In this document: positions 14,841-26,346 of the stretch, piece by piece
How positions within the stretch are numbered: the stretch's first letter is position 1
Layout: the number at the start of each line of letters is the position of its first letter
Notes under the pieces: generated by a model
The model's input: the letters and a program-made list of their open reading frames with translations, nothing else
Databases searched by the model: none
Told to the model about the DNA's origin: nothing
Position numbers and translations under genes: made by a program
Assembly: GCA_001430745.1 (NCBI GenBank)
Contig: KQ482032.1
Location: 384,460 to 420,301, forward strand
DNA: 35,842 nt
Direction of reading: 5' to 3'
Source: Auxenochlorella pyrenoidosa
Taxonomy: Eukaryota > Chlorophyta > Trebouxiophyceae > Chlorellales > Chlorellaceae

Positions 14841-17800
14841 TCATCTCGCGGCGCCCTGGTCGTCGCCGCCCTGGCCGCTGCTGCCCACTGCGTTGGCTGC
14901 CACATCCTCGAACTGCTGCGCATACACGGTCAGCCGGATGGGAAATTGCGTGACCATCACAGCCGTCAGCGACATCTGAAGGGGAGGCAGGAGGGGAAGG
15001 GTAAAGGCAGAGGGCTCGGCGCGCCAGGCCGGCGGCCAGACACATATGGATTTTGAACCCGGCAGCAGCGCTGCTGCGGGCACACTGCGGGAAGCAGTGC
15101 CCGCCTGGTGGGTGTGGAGCGCCCCAGGCACGTTTCAATGCCGCGCAGCAGCGGCGCTCTGCTGGCGCGGGTGCGCCCAGCTGCCCCACCTTGTGCCCGT
15201 CTGACTTGGCCTCGCCCTGCTCCTCGGTGATGGTCACGCGCACCACGCACCTGGGGTGCTGGGACACCTGCGCAGGCGGGGTGCGGGGGTGGTGGTGCTT
15301 GGGTGGTGTGGGGTTGAGGGTGGGGCAGCTGGGTTGGTCCAGGAGCTGGGAGCCTGGGCAGGTACATCGCAGCAGGGCCTGTCTGCCCGCCCGGCCGCCC
15401 GGCCGCCCGCCAGCCTGCCTGTCTGCGTGGCAGCCTGCATGCCTGTGCACCTGCAGGCTTGCCTACCTGCCTCACCCCCAGCCCCGCCCTGCCCCGCCCC
15501 CTCACCCGGAACATGTGGATCTGCTGCAGCGACACCTGGTCCCTCCAGGTGCCGTCTATCCTGCTAGGGTCGCACTTGCAGCCGCTGCGGCACTCCACGC
15601 GCGCGACGCCCATGTGCTGCAGGTGTGGGGGGCGGGGCGGGGCGGGCCTGACATGCCTGGCTGACTCCCAGGCACCAAAGCGCACCATCCGGCGGCTGCT
15701 GCTGCCAGAAGGCCTAGCCGGCGCGGCCCCACCTCGTAGCTGCGCAGGTAGGACAGCCAGATGTTGGCCTTGACCTTCTTGCCGTCCTGGTCCACCTTGA
15801 CGCTCTTGCCGTCGGCCCGCGTGTCCAGCACCAGCTCAGCCCAGTCGCCTGGCTGCAGCCCCGTCCAGCCCCACTGCAGGCGGGCAAACAGCAGAGGCAA
15901 CAGGTTGATGGCTACCGGGTGCAGGGTCCCATGCCCGTATGCCACACTGGCGTTGCCAGTTTGCAACCGTCACGTCACCCCTGCCCCAGGGCTGGCCAGC
16001 AGGCTGGGACCCCCTCCCCCCAGGGCGAACCTTCTGCTCCACAAAGGTGGGCGCGTTGGGCCGCTCCGGCCGCCAGGTGAAGCCCTTCTTGGCTGTCACC
16101 ATGGGCTTGAAGTCCTCCTGTAGTGGGGGCACGGGGGGCCGGATGGGGAGCTCGCAATTGCGCTCGGCCCTGTCCTCCAACTGAGAGCGCCCTGGGGCGG
16201 ACGCAGCGACCGCACCTGCTCCTGCAGCCACGATGCACAGCCAGGCGGGCGTGGGCCCCGACCTCTCATAGGCCCGCCCAGGGGTTGAACATCCAGCCCG
16301 GGCCGCAAGCCCCACAAGCCTTTGCGCGACAACCCCTCGCGCACTGCACGGCGCACTCATTGATGCCTCAGCGAAAGAGCCAAGTAGGGCGCGCCTTGGC
16401 CGCGCCTTGCCTGCATCGCGCACAGCGTGGTGGGCGACTCCTCGTTGCCCGGGATCATGGGCGGGGGCAGCCCCTGCAGCCGCTTATCGTGCCGCCGGGT
16501 GGGCTCTGTCAGCCCCGCCTGCTCTGCCGCCTCATCAGCCACCGCCCGCAGCAGGGGGCCCGCCACCGCCTCTGCCATCATCTTGTGGCCGCGGTCCGAG
16601 GGGTGTGTCCTGCAGGTGCGAGGGGCGGGGTGGGGCCGGCGGGGGGGCTGCGTGTTGCAGGGCAAGGGTTGAGCGGGAGTGCAGCTTGGCGCGCAGCAAG
16701 GGCCCGGCCAGAGCCATCACCGATGCCGCGCACGCTGGGAGCTCTGCGGAGCAGTCGGGCAAGCACAGGGCGGGCTGGGCCGCCACACTGGGGGCGGCTC
16801 AGCGCAACAGCGCGGCCGGGACCGCTGCTTGTTTGTCCAGCGCTGCTGGGCCGAGGCCTGCCGGCCGACCTGCACGCTGCAGGACCTACGCCTTGGCTTG
16901 CACGGCGCCGCGCACTGGCAGCCAGCGCTGTGCAAGCGGGGCGGGCGCGGCTGGCGCCGCACACTGGCGGCCAGCCCTCGGTACGCGGAGCGGGCACGGC
17001 CTGCTTGCCTGTCGTGGTAGTAGTAGTCCTCATCCTCCCCCGGCTGCGCCCCCGGGATGGGGATGTCCAGCGGGGAGGTGTGGCCCAGCCCCTCGTTGTT
17101 CACCTTGTCGGGCTGCACTTGGGGGCAGTGGGGCGGTGGGGCGGGTTGAAAAGGCGGCTGGGCCGCTGGTGTGAGGATTGGTGGCCGAACAGCAGGTGCG
17201 ATTGGAGGCAGCGCATGCAGGCTTGGACGACCGCCCTGCGCGCACACCACCAGCAGGCGCTGCGCCGCCCCAGCGCACACCGCCCTGCCCGGCGCGGCAG
17301 CATCCCACCTTGAAGCCCTTGACGCCCGCCGCCATGAGCGGCCACAGCACGTTGCGCATGGAGACCTGCGGCAGGGCACACGCAGCAGCCGGCGCAGGGT
17401 TTGGGTGCAGGCAGCGCGTTGCAAGGTGCTGCGCTCGGCTGCCCAGGGCCCCGCCGGCTGCTGCTGCCACGCGCGCGCGCCCCGCAGATGTACAAAGCGC
17501 GGAAGCTGCAGCCCCGGCCCTGCCCACCTGCCACCCCAGTCCCGCCCACCTGCGGCATGTCGTAGTAGTTGGAGAAGACGCCCAGCTGCGCCTCGCCCAT
17601 GCGGTAGTACAGGCCGCGGTCCACGCCGTCGCCATAGGTGAACCACCAGGCATAGTGGTGCAGCATGATGACAGCAGGACTGCACCCAGCGGGGGCGCGC
17701 GGTTGAGGAGGGTGGCCACGATCAGTGAAGCAGGGGCAAGGTGGGGCAGAAGCAGCAGTGGCACGGGATCGAAGCGGCGGAAGGTCTGCCGAGGGGGTGG

Positions 17801-20041
17801 CAGGCGGCAGGAGCGGGGTTGTATGGCGGGAAAAGGGCAGGGCTGAGGATGGCGCAGCCAGCAGCGCCGGGCCGCAGCCCCCCCCCGGCCCTGCCCCCAC
17901 CCGTTCTTCAGCTTCAGCAGCTTGCGCAGGAGCTCCTCAAAGCCGCGGCGCGGCGGCGAGTCGTACGGTTCGTTGTCGGGCTCGTTGTAGGTGAACTCCA
18001 CAATGGCCTGGGGCACGGGGAACACGGTGTGGGGCTTGGGGCCATGGGAGTGAGGGCCAAGGCAGGGGGGCCAACCGGACTGCACAGTCCAGTCAACGTG
18101 GCCTGGCACACCAGAGAGGCGGGCTGGGGGCGGGCGCAAGGTTCAGGGGCAGCGGCAGACAGCGACGACATCCTGCTAAGCTGGCAAAAGGCGACTGGTG
18201 CCCGGTGGGGAGGAACAGGACAGCGCGTCACACACGAGGCATGCGCAGCACCACGGCAGGACCGTCCACATGAGGGCCACAGCCCTAGCGACTGCGGCCT
18301 GCGCCAGCTGCTGCTGCCGCCCTGCCTGCCGCCAGGCCACCTGCGCCCCCCTCACCAGGTCTGCCTCTGGGGGGACGAGCGCCTCCACGCAGGCGGTGAA
18401 GATGCCGGAGCTGGTGCCGCCGATGCCCTTGTTCGCGAACACGTGCTTGCTGCAGGGCAGGTGCCAGGGGTCGGTGTGGGCATGGGCAGGGCGGCCAGAC
18501 CGCACACCTGTCCTTCGGCACATGCCCTGACGGGCTAGGGCAGCAGCCTGGCTGGGCTGGGCACTGACAGCAGCTCCAGGCCAACACGCCTGCACGTGTA
18601 CAGCCGGCGGCAAGCCTGGCCAGCGGGCGCTGACGGGTTGGGAGAAGGTTGCACTGCCAAGCAAGAAGAAGCGGTGCCAAGTGGGCCACACTCACGGGTG
18701 GGGGAAGGTGGCGTTGATGAGCGAGAACAGGCGGTTGGCGTAGTTGAACTCAGGCTTGGAGGCGCCCAGGCCGCGCGTGACGCTGCCACCCAGCGTGTAC
18801 ACCTGCGCGTGATGCGGGGCCAGGCATGCGCTACGGTGTGATGCGCCTTGCCTCGGAGGAGCACTCCCGGGGTGGCAACGGCAGCAGCTGCTTGGCAGGG
18901 CACAATGCTGGCTTGCGACCCCTGGACACAGCATGGCGACCAGCCTCTGGCTACCCAACCGCACAAGGAGGGGCGTCCAACGCCCATGCAGCGCAGCTGG
19001 CAGTCCCCAGCCAGCGTTCATCTTCTGCCGCCCATACGCGCACACTTGAAAGCGACTGGTGTTTACCCTGCGCTGCTGCCCGGCCGGCCCGGCCAGCGCT
19101 GCACTGTGCCACGCTGTCTCCCGCCTACCCACCTGGATGGGCTCCCCAGCCAGCAGCTTTGCGGCCACCTTGCGGATGCGCCGCCCCGTGCCGTAGTATG
19201 CCTCTGCCCGCTGCACCTCCTCATCAGTCAGCAGCGCATGCCAGGGCATGCGGTCCTGCGACAGGGGCGGCGGCGCGGGTGCGCGATGTTCGGCCAGGTT
19301 GGCCGGCAACACCACCTGTGCGTGAGCATGCCTGTGTCGCAAGGCTCCTTGCGTTTCGGAAGGCCGCAAGCGGACGCGAGCAAGTCGCACGGGACAGATG
19401 CGCGCAGCGTGCGAGAAGGCTTGCTGGGCTGCCCGCCAGGCGTGCTGCCCGGCTCGCGGGACAGCTGGAGCGGCGCAGTAACGTGGCCCTCCCCACACGC
19501 ACCCGCAGCTCTGGTATCGTCAGCGCCTGCGGCTGCTTTGGTGGCTTGGGGCACGGCGGAGGGGCTGGGCACTTGCGTGATGTCGCAGGAAGCGCCGCTC
19601 CCTCGCCGGGCTGCTCAGCTGTCCGAGAGAGTAGGGGCTGCGACAGCCATGGCAGCTGTGATCTTCCTGCAGCAGACACATGTCAGGGGTGCATATGAGA
19701 GGACATGCCCCACAACATCAACGCAATTGCTGTGCACGCTTCAACGTCGCACCGCCGGCGGCGACCCCAACCGCCTGGCTTCGGTTGGCAGCAGCAGCCA
19801 AGGCGGCCGCGTTGGTTGGCGGTGGAGCGCATTCAGCAGCTGACAGCCCCTGCGCACCTTGCAAGCTAAAGCTGGAGCTGCCGGCGGCCACTACGAGCGC
19901 GCCCACTACCGCGCCGAGCGTCAGCCAGACCAGCGGGCTCTGCAGCACCCCAGCAGGCTTGCGGCTGCTGCCGGTAGCATTGATGACGGCAGCAGGAGAC
20001 GACGGCATACCGGTGTCCACCGTGAGTCTGTAGACGCCCAT
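14841..20041 (-). CDS. Membrane-anchored SGNH-hydrolase-like protein
   Basis: Fifteen exons join in phase to 626 residues; from the 5' end: 20041-19858, 19666-19503, 19315-19133, 18802-18696, 18449-18356, 18007-17901, 17679-17550, 17365-17309, 17112-17009, 16609-16411, 16117-16031, 15873-15733, 15616-15506, 15267-15190, 14975-14841. One hydrophobic segment at residues about 37-54 after a short N-terminus suggests a type II anchor, hence a Golgi or surface location (inference). SGNH blocks: nucleophile in YTLGGSVTRGLGAS (Ser about 184), Gly in KGIGGTSSGIF, Asn in VEFTYNEPDN, and the Asp-His pair in HPSDRGHKMM (Asp 382, His 385). About 240 further residues follow, with a beta-rich segment (GDWAELVLDT, ANIWLSYLRSYE) and a cysteine cluster (CRSGCKC). 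It may act on acyl or acetyl esters of cell-wall glycans, but the substrate is unknown. Two introns are GC-AG. The start could be the in-frame Met at residue 12. Confidence 0.8.
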
Positions 20042-20408
20042 GGAGGCCTCCGTTGGCCTGCTTAGGCTGACATTGGACGATCGGAAGAATCAACAAGCGC
20101 CTGAAGGAGGAGGGCGAGGGGGCATTCACCTGCATGGCCGCAGCAGCGCTCGAACCGCGGCGCTCGAACCGCTGCGCCTACGCGCTCATCCCGCCACCGC
20201 AGTCCTCAACATAAATGCCTGCGCCTCTGTACAGTATGCTGCCGAGGTATTTTCACAGGACTTCTAAGACATTAGAAGTTGTCTGCTAAAACATCAGTGC
20301 CCTTCGTTTCTCTGCTACTGCCGTCAAGTGCTCAAGCGCAGCCTGCTGCCGCTTCTGCCGCCAGTGCTGGCATCAGCAGCAGTCAGCTGAGGCATGGCAG
20401 CGCCTTTA
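20042..20408. other. Intergenic: SGNH promoter side and UBL/UBA 3' side
   Basis: Both neighbours are on the minus strand. This stretch should hold the promoter and 5' UTR of the SGNH gene and the 3' UTR of the UBL/UBA gene. I see no exon and no convincing minus-strand TGTAA. Confidence 0.4.
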
Positions 20409-23228
20409 TCAGTGTGCATGCGCCTCCTCCCACTCGTCGGCGCTGTCACTGCTGTTTGTGCTGTCGCCGTCGCTCGAACCAGCCAGCTGTGGCACAGCCT
20501 CGCTGCTGGCATCATCGCTCAGCGCTCCGTGACTCGCATCGCTGCCGCTTGCATCGGACTGCAGCGCCGGCATGCGGTCGTCCTCCTGCTGCGCGATGCC
20601 TGCTGCTTCAAGCAGGCCGCTGTGCCTGCTGCTGCCGCTGTCAGCGCTGCTTGCCCGCCCGAAGGGGGGCTCCCGCTCCTCCTGGCGCTGGCTGTCGCTG
20701 CCGCCACCGCCCCCCGGGGCTGCAGCTCCATCAACGTCAGAACCTGCCGAGCCAGAAGGAGCAGCAGGTCCAGCGGCAGGAGCAGCGCCAGGCTGCTCTG
20801 CCGCCGCGCCTGCCGCTGCTGCCGTTGTTCCCAAGCTAAGCAGCCAGGAAGCGGCCGCCGGCAGAGAGTTGTGGAAAGCCCGCAGCGCCTGCTCTGCCTG
20901 AAGTCAGGGGAAGCATGATAAGCGGCAGCGGGTGTGTCGAGCAATGCAGCAGCCAGGCGGGGCGGACCTAGCCACGAGTCCACGAGCATGTGGGCAGATC
21001 ATGGAACACGGGCGAGCAAGCGCACGCGGCCACGCGCTGCAGGGCAGTCAGTGCAACCGATGCACTGAGCACCGACACAGGGAACCAGGCGTCGCCCCGG
21101 AGCATGCGTGTGCGAGCGGTGCTGCGCCTGCCTGCCCTGACGCCCTTGCCGGCTTGCCTGCGCGCGGTCAAAGCCCATGTCTGTGAGGTGGGCCAGGCTG
21201 CCCTCGTCCACAGCAGGCGCCTGGCGGGGTGGTCCCCGCCCGTACAGCCGCGCCAGCTGCGCGTCACTGCGCAGGGGTGGGGGGGCGACAGCGGGAGGGG
21301 GTGAGCACCCGGGCTGAAGGGGCAGGCCATGCATGCAGGCTCTGGCCCCCGGCCTCTGTGGCACCGCACACTTCATGCAAAGTGCGCCCCTGCGTCGCCC
21401 TGCCGCCACGCAGCGGCTGCCTGCTGGCCTCGCTGCAGAGCAAGCCAGCAGCCCTGCCAACCCACAGCTGGCACGGGGTCGCAGCCCTGCGGCAGCTGCC
21501 GGGCCCGCCCACCTGAGCGGCTCCGCGGCCGCCGGATCCTCTGCATGCGACAGAAGCCACTCCAACGCGGGCTCAAAGCGGTTGCGCCCCCAGAGCAGCG
21601 CGTTGCGGCAAAGCGCCTCGGGGAAGCCCATCTCCATGAGGCCGCCCAGCGCGGCGGGATCCAGCTCGGGCACCTGCATCACAGGCCAGAGGCGGGGGTG
21701 CAGAAACACTGGGCAGGGCAGGCAGAGGGTGCACTTGCGAGCAAAGGGGCCGCTGTCTGCACGAGGGCTCTGGGCACCTGGGCTGGCTGTGGGCCAGGCA
21801 CCAACCTGGGACGTTCATGCATGCAGGGGCACGAGGGTATCCCTTGGGTGCCCTAGAACATGTGCAACTCTCCAGAACGCAGGATGCACGCCATCCCAGA
21901 AGCCTGCTGAAGCCGTCTGCTCAGCAGCGCGGCACGCACCCTTGGCGACGGCAGCTGGGCGCCAGGCTGGCCGCCAGCGTGCACTCCGTGTTCGTCGTCG
22001 CCGTCCTCCTCCTCCTCCTCGCTGTAACCTTCTTCCTCCCCCTCCGTGAAGTCTCCCTCGGCCTCCTCGTCCTCCTCCTCTTCCTCCTCTTCGTCACTGA
22101 AGTCCTCGCCCTCCCCCTCCTCCTCCTCATCTGTCCCCGCTAAGTGCTCATCTGGGCACAGGTCATGGCAGCAGGGCGCGGCTAGTTGAGGAGCCACAGG
22201 GCGGCGATGCCCGAGCTCCTCGCGCAATGACGTCACACACGCATGCGGCAGCGCAATGAATGCTCCAGCTATCGCCCTGCCCTCTTCTTCGGCCTCACCT
22301 GCAGGACTCCCGGCTGCTGCCTGCCCGCCAAGTCCTGCTGCACCGCCGCCACCCCCAGCCAGCTGCCCCGCCAGGGGCAGGCCAAAGAAGGCGTCCAGGG
22401 CTGCCGCCAGGTTGCCAGCGCCGCCTGCCCCGCCAACGCCGCCGCCTGCCCCGCCTGTCCCGGCCTCTGCAGGGCCCCGCAGGGCCTCCTGCAGCTGCTC
22501 CAGGTAATCCCTGAGAGCACCCATCTCGCCCGACAGGAGCAGGTCCTCCAGGCGGGCAGCACCTGTGGCGGCAGCGGTGTCGCGGCGCGCGGCGGCAGCC
22601 TCCTGGCGGCGTGCCGCGGCCTCGGCGGCCGCCAGCGGGCCCGGCCCCTGCGCCGCCAGGTCCTCCCGAATGGCGGCGTTGATGTCACGGAGGCCTGGGC
22701 CCTGCACATGCCGTCCGGAAGGCGCGGACAAGGCTTGCATGGTGCACCGACAGCAATTCTCCCCCAATGCTTGGCTTGATAGTGCTATGTACGTGACTAT
22801 TCTGGGCTGTCGGTAGAATGCCTCGGGCCAGCCAGCCTGTTGAACTGACCTTGGACGGCGGGCCGGGGGGCGGGCTAGGAGGGGCGGCGGGCCGGCCGGG
22901 CAGCAGCACCAGCACATCGCCATCGCTGCACACTTCACCCAGTTGGGCGCTGTGCTGCCGTAGCACACGGCCATGGTGCACCTGCAGGGGCCAGACGAGT
23001 GAGCTATGAAAACCAAGTTGGCAGCAGGCAGCACCGCCGCCGCCGCCGCCTGATCAGGCAAGCTGTGATCAGGCCCCTCACCAGCCTCATGCGCTCATCG
23101 AATGGTCCTCCTAGCTTGCCGCTTTGCCTCAGCTGCCCCAGGAGCTCTTGGAGGGTCTGCTCAGAGTCAGCCTCGAAAGCAGAGGGCACGGGGCACCCTG
23201 TAGAACGTACGAGGAGCCGCATCCTCAT
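20409..23228 (-). CDS. UBL and double-UBA domain protein (UBAC1/KPC2-like architecture)
   Basis: Six exons join in phase to 599 residues; from the 5' end: 23228-23082, 22981-22850, 22701-21940, 21673-21513, 21266-21158, 20897-20409. Residues 1-80 form a ubiquitin-like fold that starts directly at MRMRLLVRS and ends with GDVLVLLPG. An Ala/Glu-rich helical region and a Gly-rich linker follow (94-250), then a long Glu/Asp run (about 284-335). UBA1 is at about 350-392 (GGLMEMGFPEALCRNALLW) and UBA2 at about 421-460 (LTDMGFDRAQAEQALRAF, ASWLLSLG). The tail is Ser/Asp-rich and ends in HAH. UBL plus UBA proteins bind ubiquitin chains and proteasome or ligase partners. The order resembles human UBAC1 (KPC2), but orthology is inference. 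The last intron (20898-21157) is GC-AG and falls inside UBA2. A 168-base in-frame candidate intron (22131-22298) would shorten the protein to 543 residues. Confidence 0.8.
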
Positions 23229-23358
23229 GGCGAAGGCGAATGGCGCGCAATCAACAGCGCCAGGGCCTAGTGGGAGCTCGGCGAGGAAATGTACAGCATT
23301 TGGCGCCCCTCTGTTTGGTCCCTTTGTCGAATAGATCGCATCGCATTGTTTCGCTGCC
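23229..23358. promoter_or_regulatory. Short bidirectional promoter region
   Basis: Only 130 bases separate the start codons of the minus-strand UBL/UBA gene and the plus-strand SIL1-like gene, so both promoters and 5' UTRs must share or overlap this interval. I looked for a CCAAT-N9/10-CACG or TGACGTGG unfolded-protein-response element and saw none. Confidence 0.5.
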
Positions 23359-26346
23359 ATGGGTGATCGGCGATTGCAGCAGTCCTGGCCCAAGGCCAGA
23401 AGTGTCCAGGCCTCTTCTTGCACTGCTGCACACTGTTGCTGGACCCTGCTGCTCTTACTGCTGATAAGTCGAGCTGAAGCGCAGCATAACGAGAGTGCAG
23501 AGGCGCTGCCGCCCGGCACCGCCTGGTCGGCAGCGCCGGCGGGGAGCGAACAGGACCTTCTCAAGTGGGCGCTGGGTGAGGAATGCTCAGCACCTTCTGG
23601 CCTGAGTGCTGCTGTCATGATATTGACACACTTCCGGCGGTCTAGAAGCACTGTCAGGTCTGCCTTCTGCGCCAGCCGGCGACCCAAACGTCCACCCGGC
23701 GCTGCCACCTCGCCGACGTCCCGCCTTGCGTCCTGCTTGCCACCCGGTGTTGCATTGCCTGCAAGGCGCAGCTTGCTGCCCTCCTCTTTCAACTCCCTGC
23801 CAGCATGAAATTTTTGGGACCTACCTCCACATGCCAACTGTGTGCCGCTGACCAACCTGAAATGTCCAGCATTGCCCAGGCCAAATTGACTCTCATGACG
23901 TCTCTCTCTGCAGCCCACAGCGACCCGGATGAGTTGCGGCGGGCGGCCGAGGCGGCACGGCATGGCGCCGCCACCGGCGACCCTGACTTCCTGGAGCGGC
24001 AGGCCAAGGTGCAGGCGCTGCTGCACAGGATGAAGGAGGAGCCGAGCGAGGCAGAGCTCATGCAGGTGGGCCTCACACACTTCGGGGGCCGCCTGGGTGG
24101 CGGTGTCTGATTTCCATGCTGCAGGCAGGGCCCCTCCTTCNNNNNNNNNNNNNNNNNNNNNNNNNNNNNNNNNNNNNNNNNNNNNNNNNNNNNNNNNNNN
24201 NNNNNNNNNNNNNNNNNNNNNNNNNNNNNNNNNNNNNNNNNNNNNNNNNNNNNNNNNNNNNNNNNNNNNNNNNNNNNNNNNNNNNNNNNNNNNNNNNNNN
24301 NNNNNNNNNNNNNNNNNNNNNNNNNNNNNNNNNNNNNNNNNNNNNNNNNNNNNNNNNNNNNNNNNNNNNNNNNNNNNNNNNNNNNNNNNNNNNNNNNNNN
24401 NNNNNNNNNNNNNNNNNNNNNNNNNNNNNNNNNNNNNNNNNNNNNNNNNNNNNNNNNNNNNNNNNNNNNNNNNNNNNNNNNNNNNNNNNNNNNNNNNNNN
24501 NNNNNNNNNNNNNNNNNNNNNNNNNNNNNNNNNNNNNNNNNNNNNNNNNNNNNNNNNNNNNNNNNNNNNNNNNNNNNNNNNNNNNNNNNNNNNNNNNNNN
24601 NNNNNNNNNNNNNNNNNNNNNNNNNNNNNNNNNNNNNNNNNNNNNNNNNNNNNNNNNNNNNNNNNNNNNNNNNNNNNNNNNNNNNNNNNNNNNNNNNNNN
24701 NNNNNNNNNNNNNNNNNNNNNNNNNNNNNNNNNNNNNNNNNNNNNNNNNNNNNNNNNNNNNNNNNNNNNNNNNNNNNNNNNNNNNNNNNNNNNNNNNNNN
24801 NNNNNNNNNNNNNNNNNNNNNNNNNNNNNNNNNNNNNNNNNNNNNNNNNNNNNNNNNNNNNNNNNNNNNNNNNNNNNNNNNNNNNNNNNNNNNNNNNNNN
24901 NNNNNNNNNNNNNNNNNNNNNNNNNNNNNNNNNNNNNNNNAGCTGCGTGGCGCTCTGCAGGCGCTGCGCTACCTGGTGGAGCCCATCGACAACGCCAACA
25001 GTGAGCGGGCAGATGGCGTGCCACCCCATGTGCCGATGGCCTGCAGCAGCCATGTACTCTGCAGAGTCGCTCGATGCCTGCGGTGCACGTCAGCTGGGCG
25101 GCGCACGTCAGATCCACCCGGCCCAGCCTGTACTGCTTCAGCATGCTCGGCGTCTTGGCTTGCACTCATACCTCCCTCCCACCCACCCCCAGTCCCCCCC
25201 CCCCCGCGCTCCGCCGACCCCGTCTGCAGACCTGCATGGTATGGGCGGCCTGCCGCCACTGGTGGCGCAGCTCGCTGCTGGGCGGCCAGCAGCACTGCAG
25301 GCAGCCGCAGCTCACGCGCTCGGCACGGCCGCGCAGAACAACCACCAGTTTCAGGCTCAGCTGCTGGCCAACCATCCCGAGGTGCTGCAGCTGCTGCTGG
25401 CCCTGGCGGTGCGTGCCGCCGAGCCAGGTGGCACAGCTGGCGCGACATCAGGTGGCGCTGCCGTCGCAGCCACGGACGAGCCTGCTGCAAGAGCGGGGAC
25501 GGAGGTCGGCCTGAAGGCGCTGTATGCTCTGTCGGCCATCCTGCGGCTCAACGCAGGCGCCCGCGCCGCCTTTTACGGCGCCGGCGGCGTGCACACCCTG
25601 CAGCAGCTGCTGGGCAGCGCGGCGGCGGGGCAGAGGGCCAGGAAGAAGGCGGCGGCGCTGCTGGCCGACCTCGTGCACCTGGATGCACCCGCCATGAGCG
25701 CAGCAGCAGCAGCGGCGGCAGCAGCAACAGCACCGCAGCAGCATGCAAAGCAGGGGGCCGGCGCTCCCGCCGCCGCGCTCGACTTCTCCGCCGCCGTCGC
25801 CGCCGCGCTGCAGCTGCTGGATGTGGAGGCGTGGCCCCTGCAGGAGGCTGACCTGGACCTGCAGGTGCGCTGCGTGTCCGCTTTGCCACGTGGCACCTTC
25901 CACTGCAGGCCAGCCCGCAGCAGCGCCACCCTCGCCGGCGGCGGCGGCCTTTCCCGCTGCTGCCCATGCGGGGCCCGCCAGGCGACGTGGTCCCACTTTC
26001 GCATGTCGCTTCCGGACCCATCCTGCTTTTGTCACGAACCGCACGCACTGTACCTCTGCCGCCGTTGCAGGAAAAAGCGCTGCTGGTCCTCTTGGCGCTC
26101 CTGGGGGACGCAGCCGGCAGCACTGCAGGCACAGCCAGCTCGGCTGCTGTAGCAGAATTGATCCGGGATGCTGGCGGGCTGGCCACGTTGGCACGTCTGC
26201 AAACAGCCTTGTTGGCGGCGGCAGCAGCTGAGGAGGGCGATAGCGGAGAGGGGGACAGCTTTGCTCGAGAGCTGCACGGGCTGGCGCAGCGGGTGGAGCG
26301 GCGTGTCACAGCGGCTGGCGGAGCTGCCGAGAAAGATGAGCTCTAA
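23359..26346 (+). CDS. SIL1/Fes1-like Hsp70 nucleotide exchange factor of the ER lumen (interrupted by a gap)
   Basis: Probably promotes ADP release from the ER Hsp70 BiP. The N-terminus carries a hydrophobic signal sequence (CWTLLLLLLISRAEA, residues about 27-41) and the C-terminus is EKDEL, an ER retrieval signal. Supported exons are 23359-23575, 23914-24065, possibly 24125 into the gap, gap edge to 25000, 25230-25864 and 26071-26346. The first two give the Fes1/HspBP1 N-terminal signature LLKWALAHSDPDELRRA. After the gap come EPIDNANNLHGMGGLPPLV and armadillo-like helices (AAAHALGTAAQNNHQFQ, GLKALYALSAILRLN, KKAAALLADLVHL), as in the HspBP1/Fes1/SIL1 core. An Ala/Gln-rich low-complexity insert lies at about 25696-25745. 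An unknown stretch within the 800-base gap is missing. ER location is well supported by the two signals; the BiP partner is inferred from the family. Confidence 0.82.
24141..24940. other. Assembly gap (800 N)
   Basis: Exactly 800 unresolved bases. It removes at least the exon or exons between the N-terminal helix and the EPIDNAN motif of the SIL1-like protein. The round number suggests an estimated scaffold gap. Confidence 1.

Noticed and set aside
16118..17313. Plus-strand 396-codon open frame opposite the SGNH gene
   Set aside because: It runs across at least four minus-strand exons and their introns, has no family motif, and is a GC-rich artefact.
21853..22143. Plus-strand frame rich in Leu (LLLLLAVTFFLPL) that looks like a membrane protein
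   Set aside because: It is the antisense of the Glu-rich run of the UBL/UBA protein (GAG codons read as CTC); the minus-strand gene is well supported.
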